Origin: Rhodospirillaceae bacterium
Lineage (GTDB): Bacteria; Pseudomonadota; Alphaproteobacteria; Rhodospirillales; Magnetospirillaceae
Reading direction: 5' to 3'
Length of the DNA: 5,004 nucleotides
Assembly: GCA_013349735.1 (NCBI GenBank)
Contig: DUZC01000214.1
Coordinates: 1-5,004 of the forward strand
The position numbers and the translations under genes were made by a program. The stretch's first letter is position 1; each line of letters starts with the position of its first letter. The notes under the pieces were generated by a model. That model saw nothing but the letters and a program-made list of their open reading frames with translations, was not told where the DNA came from and searched no databases. Positions 1 to 4,622 of this stretch are shown piece after piece.

Positions 1-153
1 AACCCGGAGATTCAACCAAAGATGAGTCCCGAGCAAAACTTTATGCCCGGGGTTTTGCCCCTGTTACCCCGAGCGGCGCTTGAGCATTGAAAAATCGGAG
101 ATTTTTCGTTCGCACAGGGGCCCTAGAGTGCTTCAGTTTAAAACTGATGCACT
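1..153. other. Non-coding, palindrome-rich spacer downstream of fliG
   Basis: No convincing gene is visible here. Three inverted repeats follow one another: GCAAAAC/GTTTTGC (33-39 with 52-58, 12-nt loop), GAAAAATC/GATTTTTC (89-96 with 100-107, 3-nt loop) and the long palindrome at 124-156. Frame 1 of the plus strand is open from the window edge to a TGA at 88-90 (29 codons) and could be the tail of a plus-strand gene converging on fliG. Its third-position GC is unremarkable and I do not recognise the peptide, so this stays a possibility only. Confidence 0.5.
89..107. terminator. Possible bidirectional terminator hairpin
   Basis: GAAAAATC (89-96) and GATTTTTC (100-107) form a perfect 8-bp stem around a 3-nt loop. 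The A/T runs inside the stem give a U-rich side in either direction, so it could end fliG transcription coming from the right and any plus-strand transcript coming from the left. The stem has few G-C pairs and the U-run is inside the stem rather than after it, so it is a weak candidate for a classical intrinsic terminator. Confidence 0.3.
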
Positions 154-156
154 CTA
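124..156. repeat. 16-bp-arm palindrome overlapping the fliG stop codon
   Basis: The left arm (124-139) and right arm (141-156) are reverse complements around a single central base, with one mismatch (T132 opposite T148), so about 15 of 16 pairs match. The left arm reads TAGAGTGCTTCAGTTT. The outermost bases of the right arm are the fliG stop codon (CTA on the plus strand, TAG on the gene strand). It resembles the short dispersed palindromes of alphaproteobacterial intergenic regions. It could also act as a transcript-end or RNA-stabilising hairpin for fliG, but no U-run follows directly. Confidence 0.6.
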
Positions 157-1173
157 ATAGACCAGCTCGTCGGCGTCGCGGCCTTCGGAAATGACGATCT
201 GGCCACTGGCCGCCAGATCTTTGGCCATGGCCACGATCACGCTTTGTGCCTGATCGACATCGCGCAAGCGCACCGGCCCCATGGCATCCATGTCTTCACG
301 CAGCATTTTGCCAGCGCGCTCGGACATATTCTTGAAGAACAGTTCCTTGACCGCATCCGAAGCCCCCTTCAAAGCCATGCCCAGTTTGTCCTTCTCGGCA
401 TTGCGCAGCAGCACCTGGATCCCGGCCATATCGATCCGCACCAGGTCTTCGAAGGTAAACATCAGCGCCTTGATGCGTTCCGCCGATTCCCGGTTACGCT
501 CTTCCAAAGCGCTCATGAAGCGGTTCTCGGCATTGCGGTCGAGATTGTTGAAAATATCGGCCATCAATTCATGCGCATCACGCCGGGCGGTTTTCGCCAG
601 GTTGGACATGAACTCGGTGCGCAGCGTCTTTTCGACACCATCCAACACTTCTTTTTGCACCGCCTCCATGCGCAAAAGCCGCATGATCACTTCCATGGCG
701 AAATTTTCGGGCAACATCGACAGCACACGGGCGGCATGATCCGGCTTGATCTTGCCTAACACCACCGCCACGGTCTGGGGATATTCATTCTTCAGATAAT
801 TGGCCAGAACCGTTTCATGAACATTGCCCAGCTTGTCCCACATGGTACGACCGGCCGGACCACGGATTTCTTCCATGATCAGATCGACACGTTCCTTTGA
901 CATGGTCTTGAGCAGCAGACGTTCGGTGTTATCCACCGAACCCACCAGAGAACCGGTGGAAGAAATCTGATCCGCAAATTCGACAAACAGCCGTTCCACC
1001 ACGCCGGCATTCACAGAACCGAGTCTGGCCATGGCCTGCGAGATTTCTTTAATCTCTTCGTCGCCCATCATGGCGAACAGGCGCGATGACTGCTCCTCGC
1101 CCAGGGACAGCATCAAGATCGCCGCCTTTTGTGGGCCAGCCAGAGACTTATAGTCTTCTTTCATACGCGCCAT
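154..1173 (-). CDS. fliG: Flagellar motor switch protein FliG
   Basis: FliG forms the upper part of the cytoplasmic C-ring of the flagellar rotor. It binds FliF at the MS ring, FliM below, and the MotA stator through its C-terminal torque domain. The 339-residue product has the usual length and three-part plan: N-terminal domain (about 8-105), middle domain with the EHPQ-type motif as EYPQ (130-133), hinge MFTFEDLV (238-245), and a C-terminal domain ending in GPVRLRDV. By alignment from memory to E. coli FliG, the charged torque residues are K269, R286, E293, D294 and R302; E293 replaces the Asp of E. coli, a conservative change. The ATG at 1173 has a modest GGG about 10 nt upstream; the ATG three codons in is an alternative. 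The stop codon lies in a palindrome. No other flagellar gene is in the window, so it is not beside fliF, fliH or fliN on the upstream side. Confidence 0.98.
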   Translation of the reverse strand: MARMKEDYKSLAGPQKAAILMLSLGEEQSSRLFAMMGDEEIKEISQAMARLGSVNAGVVERLFVEFADQISSTGSLVGSVDNTERLLLKTMSKERVDLIMEEIRGPAGRTMWDKLGNVHETVLANYLKNEYPQTVAVVLGKIKPDHAARVLSMLPENFAMEVIMRLLRMEAVQKEVLDGVEKTLRTEFMSNLAKTARRDAHELMADIFNNLDRNAENRFMSALEERNRESAERIKALMFTFEDLVRIDMAGIQVLLRNAEKDKLGMALKGASDAVKELFFKNMSERAGKMLREDMDAMGPVRLRDVDQAQSVIVAMAKDLAASGQIVISEGRDADELVY

Positions 1174-1274
1174 GGCAAACCGACCCTGGTGGTGGAGGTT
1201 GTTTAGTGTAGCCTTCGCTGTCGTCTTTTTTTACCGGCCGCCCTCGCTTCATCCGGGGCAGACGCCTCGTCATT

Positions 1275-1445
1275 TCAATGCGTTTCCAGCCGCAAAAGCT
1301 CCAATAAAAGCTGATCCGCCTGTTTTGCCAGTTCCACGCCTTTGTCGATGCCGCGCACCACGGCCTTCTGGCGCACGACGGCGAGAATAACCCGAACCTG
1401 CTGGATCATTTCCGCCATGGTTTTCATTTCAGCGAGATCGGTCAT
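1275..1445 (-). CDS. Small helical protein of unknown function (56 aa)
   Basis: A 56-codon frame starts at ATG 1445-1443 and ends in TGA at 1277-1275, filling most of the gap between ppk2 and fliG on the same strand. The product begins MTDLAEMKTMAEMIQQ and ends LLLELLRLETH. It has no cysteine, proline or membrane segment, and its spaced leucines, valines and charged residues suggest one or two amphipathic helices. Codons end mostly in G or C (for example GTC GTG CGC, CTG GCA AAA CAG), as expected for a real gene here. The ribosome site is weak (CTGGACGG abutting the ATG); internal ATGs at codons 7, 10 and 13 are alternatives. It begins 61 bp after ppk2 and ends 101 bp before fliG, so it could share a transcript with either. 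I recognise no family; a regulatory or adaptor peptide is possible but unsupported. Confidence 0.6.
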   Translation of the reverse strand: MTDLAEMKTMAEMIQQVRVILAVVRQKAVVRGIDKGVELAKQADQLLLELLRLETH

Positions 1446-1455
1446 CCGTCCAGGC

Positions 1456-1502
1456 TAAACGGAATTGTTTAATCTGACGTGAACATCGTCCTCGCAAAGG
1501 AC
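1456..1502 (-). terminator. Weak hairpins after ppk2
   Basis: Two small inverted repeats lie between the ppk2 stop and the small frame: GTCCT/AGGAC (1488-1492 with 1498-1502, 5-nt loop) and TAAAC/GTTTA (1456-1460 with 1467-1471, 6-nt loop). Neither is followed by a U-run on the gene strand, so at most they would attenuate or protect RNA ends. Read-through from ppk2 to the genes below remains possible. Confidence 0.2.
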
Positions 1503-1506
1503 ATCC

Positions 1507-2442
1507 CTAATAGATGTTTGGAACAAACCATTCTTTGGGCAAAGGCTGCCGGACATAATCGGGATTGTGCACGCGTTCGGGCAGAACAATGGGGGGGCGC
1601 TCGACCTCACGGTAAGCGATCTGCCCCAGGAAATGGCTGATACAATTCAGCCGGGACCGCTTTTTATCCACCGCTTCCACCACCCACCAGGGCGCCTCGG
1701 GGATATGGGTTCTCTCCAGCATTTCCTCTTTGGCTTTGGTGTATTGTTCCCAGCGGCGACGGGATTCCAAATCCATCGGGCTCAATTTCCACTGTTTGAT
1801 GGGGTCGTCGATACGCATCTGGAAGCGGAAATGCTGCTCATCATCGGTAATGGAAAACCAATATTTGATAAGAATGATCCCTGAACGCACCAGCATACGT
1901 TCGAACTCGGGGACCGAGCGGAAAAACTCTTCCACGTCATTTTCGCTACAGAACCCCATCACCCGCTCAACACCGGCGCGATTATACCAACTGCGGTCAA
2001 ACAGCACGATTTCCCCAGCCGCCGGCAGATGCGTGGCATAGCGCTGGAAATACCATTGTGTCCTCTCTCGCTCGTTGGGTGCGGGCAAAGCGGCGACACG
2101 ACAGACCCGGGGGTTCAGTCTTTGCGTGATCCGCTTGATAACCCCGCCTTTGCCGGCCGCATCGCGGCCTTCAAACAAAACGACGACCTTCAGTTTTTGG
2201 TCAACGACCCAATCTTGCAATTTGACCAGTTCGCTTTGTAGCCGAAAAAGTTCCTTGAAATAATGATGTCTGGCCTGCGTTTCCGGATCGGCGCCATCAA
2301 ACGAGACCTGGCCGAGCAGACGGGCCATGCGGTCATCGCCCTCGTCATTCAACTCCATTTCCAGTTCTTCATCAAAATCGTCGGCATGTTCGGCCTGCAC
2401 CCGCTGTTCATGGCTGTGATGGCCCCGCTTTTGATCCCCCAT
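1507..2442 (-). CDS. ppk2: Polyphosphate kinase 2 (one-domain PPK2, PA0141-like)
   Basis: PPK2 enzymes transfer phosphate between polyphosphate and nucleotides; one-domain class I members mainly make GTP or ATP from the diphosphate. The 311-residue product has Walker A FEGRDAAGKGG (90-100) with D94 and K98, the lid segment ERERTQWYFQRY (124-135), Walker B VLFDRSWYNRAG (146-157) with D149, and the typical C-terminal stretch from KYWFSI (193-198) to PWWVVEAVDKKRSRLN (251-266). The first 58 or so residues are an extension that is His-rich (GHHSHEQ) and then strongly acidic (DDFDEELEMELNDEGDD, 21-37). The start at 2442 is supported by AGGGGTGGGG a few bases upstream. It is divergent from the gene at 2636, and the small frame at 1445 follows on the same strand. 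Substrate class is inferred from family resemblance. Confidence 0.96.
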   Translation of the reverse strand: MGDQKRGHHSHEQRVQAEHADDFDEELEMELNDEGDDRMARLLGQVSFDGADPETQARHHYFKELFRLQSELVKLQDWVVDQKLKVVVLFEGRDAAGKGGVIKRITQRLNPRVCRVAALPAPNERERTQWYFQRYATHLPAAGEIVLFDRSWYNRAGVERVMGFCSENDVEEFFRSVPEFERMLVRSGIILIKYWFSITDDEQHFRFQMRIDDPIKQWKLSPMDLESRRRWEQYTKAKEEMLERTHIPEAPWWVVEAVDKKRSRLNCISHFLGQIAYREVERPPIVLPERVHNPDYVRQPLPKEWFVPNIY

Positions 2443-2635
2443 CGCCCCACCCCTAAAACCAGTCCGGCATCATCGCCTGAACGCAGCATCTGCGATGTCC
2501 GCCTTGGTCGCAATTTCTTTCTCGATGCCGCCGGGCTTGCCCTGGCACAATCAGGCAATTTTCAAGCTCTTTACAACAGGTCCAAAAGAAGAGAATTTCA
2601 CGAGGCAAACAAATTTGTGTTAAGATCGCACCTTA
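2443..2635. promoter_or_regulatory. Divergent spacer between ppk2 and the 362-aa gene
   Basis: This 193-bp spacer must carry promoters for both directions. On the plus strand a candidate is seen close to the gene at 2636 (listed separately). For ppk2 no good -35/-10 pair was found. The stretch holds alternative small hairpins (CATCGC 2471-2476 with GCGATG 2492-2497; CGCAG 2482-2486 with CTGCG 2490-2494) that would lie in a ppk2 leader. The open frame across 2349-2558 on the minus strand is a shadow extending from ppk2 sequence. Confidence 0.45.
2597..2626 (+). promoter_or_regulatory. Candidate sigma-70-type promoter for the gene at 2636
   Basis: TTCACG (2597-2602, 4 of 6 to TTGACA) and TAAGAT (2621-2626, 4 of 6 to TATAAT) are spaced by 18 bp. 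Transcription would begin near 2633, only a few bases before the ATG at 2636, giving an almost leaderless mRNA. That would fit the lack of a good ribosome site in front of the gene. The short inverted repeat TTAAG/CTTAA (2620-2624 with 2632-2636) overlaps the -10 and start. Confidence 0.35.
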
Positions 2636-3724
2636 ATGAGTGATGATGCTGCATCCGTAACACCACTTCCCATTCCGGCAGAAGCCAGTGCCGGCGAAGA
2701 CTATCCGCGCGTGGTTTTCGAACATTGGTTCTTCAATAAGCTTGAAGACGTCCATTTCCAGCTTTCCGATCAGTCGAACGAGCCGGTGATGATCGTTAAA
2801 TACGCCAAAAATCCAATTTCCATGACCTTCAAGGGCATTAAGCGGGAGTTCAAGATCCCGGACGAAAGCGCGGATGGCCAAATGCTGGATACCGTGGCCA
2901 AAGGTTTGAAATTCGTCAAAGGCCTGACCATTGGCGATCCCCTGCCAAAAGAGTTGGTGACCCGCGAAGCCTCCTGGGATCTGACGGAACGTCATATCAA
3001 GATCGCCTATCAGCGCATCAGCGTGCAGTTGGTGAACTGGATGACCGGTGGACAGTCCGTCATCACTGATCCTGACGAACTTTTGCAACTGGCCGACGAT
3101 CCGGCGATCAAAAAAACCGTGAACCAGGCCTTCGGCGAGGCCGCGGAAAAGCTTGGCCTTGGTCGCGACAACAAAGAACAAGTAATCGATCATGTCCAGC
3201 AATTGGCCCATGAATTGGCCTATATCGAAGCCTTGCGTATCCGCTACCGGCGCATCTGTGAAATGGAAGAAAAGATCCAGACCCTGCGCCGCCTTTATGG
3301 CCGCGAACGCAGTGTCATGGAGATTGCCGATCAGGTGGCCAGGCTGGGCGAACGCGCCGTTGCCGAACTGAACGAGATGTTTCTTGAAGTGGATGCCCAG
3401 ACCGGTGAAATTCTGTCGGTGCTTCGCAATCTTCAGGCGCAAATCGCCTATATCCGCGACAAGCGTGACGATTTGTACATGCGTCTGTTGGCCTGGGACG
3501 ATATCCTGGAACAATGGTCGACGGCGCAAATGAAAATATCGCCGGAAAACCCGGATCTTTTGCGCCGTACCTACCAGTTCCTGGCACCCCGATTCATGAT
3601 GGTGAAAGAATGGGTGTTGATGAGCAAGCTGATCGGGCAGCAGGGAGACAAAATCCAAGCCGTCAGCCAGTTGGGCGGAACCGACAACAAGTCAAAGAAA
3701 CCGGTGCAGGTGATGCGCTGGTAA
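2636..3724 (+). CDS. Conserved-looking helical cytoplasmic protein, function unknown (362 aa)
   Basis: I do not recognise this protein. It has no signal peptide, no membrane segment and only one cysteine (C208), so it is probably soluble and cytoplasmic. The N-terminal third, after a short disordered tail, mixes strands and aromatics (YPRVVFEHWFFNKL, 23-36). The rest is rich in charged helices: about 180-300 is heptad-like (EMEEKIQTLRRLYGRERS 209-226, ARLGERAVAELNEMF 235-249, ILSVLRNLQAQI 259-270) and suits a coiled coil or helical bundle. The tail (348-362) is polar and basic. The ATG at 2636 has no strong ribosome site; start plausibility comes from the MSDDAAS opening and the nearby promoter. 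It overlaps the secreted-protein gene that follows, implying a two-gene operon. Codon use is like its neighbours. A structural or scaffold role is a guess only. Confidence 0.9.
   Translation: MSDDAASVTPLPIPAEASAGEDYPRVVFEHWFFNKLEDVHFQLSDQSNEPVMIVKYAKNPISMTFKGIKREFKIPDESADGQMLDTVAKGLKFVKGLTIGDPLPKELVTREASWDLTERHIKIAYQRISVQLVNWMTGGQSVITDPDELLQLADDPAIKKTVNQAFGEAAEKLGLGRDNKEQVIDHVQQLAHELAYIEALRIRYRRICEMEEKIQTLRRLYGRERSVMEIADQVARLGERAVAELNEMFLEVDAQTGEILSVLRNLQAQIAYIRDKRDDLYMRLLAWDDILEQWSTAQMKISPENPDLLRRTYQFLAPRFMMVKEWVLMSKLIGQQGDKIQAVSQLGGTDNKSKKPVQVMRW
3708..3714 (+). promoter_or_regulatory. Ribosome binding site inside the end of the 362-aa gene
   Basis: AGGTGAT matches seven bases of the anti-Shine-Dalgarno complement (AAGGAGGTGATC). 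It sits in the last codons of the upstream gene, 3 nt before CTG 3718 and 9 nt before ATT 3724, the two candidate non-standard starts for the secreted protein. Its position argues that translation of the second gene begins here rather than at the ATGs far upstream (3514 or 3610). Confidence 0.5.
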
Positions 3725-4287
3725 TTCGGCTGATCCTGGCCGGGCTCTTCGCTCTTTATGGAAACGGTCTGGCCCGGGCAGCCGGGCCGCCTTTGTCGAA
3801 TTTGCCGCCGGCCGAGCAGCCCTCTGCAACGCGATCGGCGCCGGGGGAGGAACCGCTGACCGGGCCCGGGGCGTTCTTTCATTTGCCAAGCCTGGATGAA
3901 CATGAATGGCTGGTGGTGGTAACCAGGGATCAACCCTACTGGTTGGCGGGCACAGCCGATCCCCTTTTGACCAATGCCTGTCGTCTCGGCGATTTCGCCA
4001 GCCTGGCGCAAAACCGTCTGATCGCCCGCTTTACCGATCCAGCGGGTCCGGCCGCCTTGCAAATGGTTCCTCCGACCCATCGCCATTTGCTGATTGATCG
4101 CAAAAAGCTGGCGCGCCCGGGCGAAACCTATTTCTTCCGCGACACCGGCTGGCCCAGCTGTCAGGTTTGGATCGATGGCAAGGCTAAGGCCGGCGCCCTG
4201 GTCAAACAGACCGGCAGTTCTTTGCCGACCGACGACAAAGCTGCCGTTAAAAAGAAAAAAGCGCTGATTAACAGCTGGCCGAAATAA
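3718..4287 (+). CDS. Secreted or periplasmic protein of unknown function, non-standard start
   Basis: I do not recognise the family. From the CTG at 3718 the product is about 189 residues. It opens with a clear Sec signal peptide: R4, hydrophobic LILAGLFALYGNG (5-17), and cleavage likely after ARA (19-21). A proline-rich linker follows (24-50), then a compact domain with two cysteines (C88, C148) that could form a disulfide in the periplasm, and a lysine-rich tail (KKKK 178-181, ending NSWPK). The in-frame ATGs at 3514 and 3610 would overlap the upstream gene by 211 or 115 bp and bury the signal peptide behind a polar shadow sequence, so I reject them. The real start is probably CTG 3718 or ATT 3724, both behind the AGGTGAT site; TTG 3793 would lose the signal peptide. 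Overlap with the 362-aa gene suggests coupling and a joint role. The end is secure, the start is not. Confidence 0.8.
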   Translation: MVIRLILAGLFALYGNGLARAAGPPLSNLPPAEQPSATRSAPGEEPLTGPGAFFHLPSLDEHEWLVVVTRDQPYWLAGTADPLLTNACRLGDFASLAQNRLIARFTDPAGPAALQMVPPTHRHLLIDRKKLARPGETYFFRDTGWPSCQVWIDGKAKAGALVKQTGSSLPTDDKAAVKKKKALINSWPK

Positions 4288-4316
4288 ATTATTCTTGGCC
4301 TATCCGCTTTTCGGCC
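4277..4316 (+). terminator. Inverted repeat at the end of the secreted-protein gene
   Basis: GGCCGAAA (4277-4284) and TTTCGGCC (4309-4316) are perfect 8-bp reverse complements around a 24-nt loop that contains the stop codon. This could fold at the transcript end, but no U-run follows, so it is not a standard intrinsic terminator. The loop also holds the left outer arm of the fold-back element. Confidence 0.3.
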
Positions 4317-4353
4317 TCACTTACTATATGTTGCGCGCGAGAGAGAGGGTGAA

Positions 4354-4388
4354 ATGCACCATGAAGACGCGAAATACACGAAGATGTC
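4354..4388 (+). repeat. Left inner arm, CACGAAG-type repeat
   Basis: This arm contains CACCATGAAGACGCGAAATA and then CACGAAGATG. It pairs with the arm at 4469-4503 with 8 mismatches in 35 bases and is the more degenerate copy, since its ACGAAG units are changed to ATGAAG and GCGAAA. Confidence 0.65.
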
Positions 4389-4468
4389 GCGTGCACCAAC
4401 GGCGTAACCAGTTCTTTCCGATGGTATCTGCTGGCCTGGAGGCAGGGTAGAAGCCTATGGCGGGTTTA

Positions 4469-4503
4469 TATGTCTTCGTGTGCTTCGTGTCTTCGTGGTG
4501 AAT
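4469..4503 (-). repeat. Right inner arm, CACGAAG-type repeat
   Basis: Read on the minus strand this arm is the cleaner copy, with three CACGAAG units in a row (CACCACGAAGACACGAAG followed by CACACGAAGACAT). One minus-strand frame reads HHEDTKHTK, the peptide signature often left by this repeat when spurious genes are called across it. Confidence 0.7.
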
Positions 4504-4539
4504 CAATATTTTGTGGGTATGGGTGAATTGCGGATTGGC

Positions 4540-4552
4540 AAGAATTATTCTT
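4540..4552. repeat. Perfect short palindrome upstream of pdhA
   Basis: AAGAAT (4540-4545) and ATTCTT (4547-4552) flank one central base. It overlaps the right outer arm of the fold-back element and lies about 40 bp upstream of the TATAAT box of pdhA, so it could be a protein-binding site; alternatively it is only the end of the element. Confidence 0.35.
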
Positions 4553-4591
4553 TGATTACGGTTGGGACGCACGGCTTTTTCAAGAATGCAT

Positions 4592-4597
4592 TATAAT
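4592..4597 (+). promoter_or_regulatory. Candidate -10 box of pdhA
   Basis: TATAAT is a full match to the sigma-70 -10 consensus and lies 25 bp before the pdhA ATG, predicting a leader of about 18-20 nt. No good -35 hexamer lies 16-18 bp upstream (the region reads GCACGG), so the promoter may need an activator. A second pair, TTGGCA (4535-4540) and TACGGT (4557-4562, 16-bp spacer), has a good -35 and a poor -10; its -35 falls in the fold-back arm. Confidence 0.45.
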
Positions 4598-4622
4598 TGA
4601 ATGCCGGTCGGTTGAGAAAGGA

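Larger units (their letters stand above)
4287..4549. repeat. Nested inverted-repeat (fold-back, MITE-like) element
   Basis: The gene-free stretch between the secreted-protein gene and pdhA is built as nested inverted repeats. The outer arms are 4287-4307 and 4530-4549: the right arm reads GCGGATTGGCAAGAATTATT and the reverse complement of the left arm matches it at 18 of 21 aligned positions (two mismatches, one gap). The inner arms are 4354-4388 and 4469-4503, matching at 27 of 35 positions, and contain repeated CACGAAG units. The two pairs share nearly the same centre (4418 and about 4428). Also inside are a GCGCGC-GAGAGAG run (4333-4349) and an 80-bp core (4389-4468) with small hairpins. 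No transposase or credible gene is present. The CACGAAGAC repeat is, from memory, common in intergenic DNA of many bacteria. A non-autonomous mobile repeat or a structured RNA are both possible. Confidence 0.6.

Noticed and set aside
1..90. Open frame to TGA 88-90, possible tail of a plus-strand gene
   Set aside because: Only 29 codons are visible, the peptide is unrecognised and codon bias is neutral; not enough for a gene call.
244..759. Plus-strand frames inside fliG
   Set aside because: They are antisense to FliG, which is certain from its motifs.
1172..1390. 72-codon plus-strand frame opposite the fliG leader and the small frame
   Set aside because: Proline/arginine-rich composition, no ribosome site and no partner; the minus-strand 56-codon frame explains the region better.
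2633..3658. 341-codon minus-strand frame opposite the 362-aa gene
   Set aside because: Nearly the same length as the plus-strand gene, but full of His, Phe and Gln as expected for the antisense of a GC-rich gene; the plus frame has sensible codon use and helical periodicity.
3514..3717. Upstream part of the long frame of the secreted protein (ATG at 3514 or 3610)
   Set aside because: It overlaps the upstream gene deeply, has a polar shadow-like composition and would hide a good signal peptide; a start near 3718-3724 fits better.
4354..4503. CACGAAG units considered as a CRISPR array
   Set aside because: The units are in inverted arms, differ from one another and have no regular spacers.
4324..4572. 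82-codon minus-strand frame reading HHEDTKHTK
   Set aside because: It runs through both inner repeat arms; the HEDTK peptide is the translation of the CACGAAG repeat and the rest has no protein-like character.
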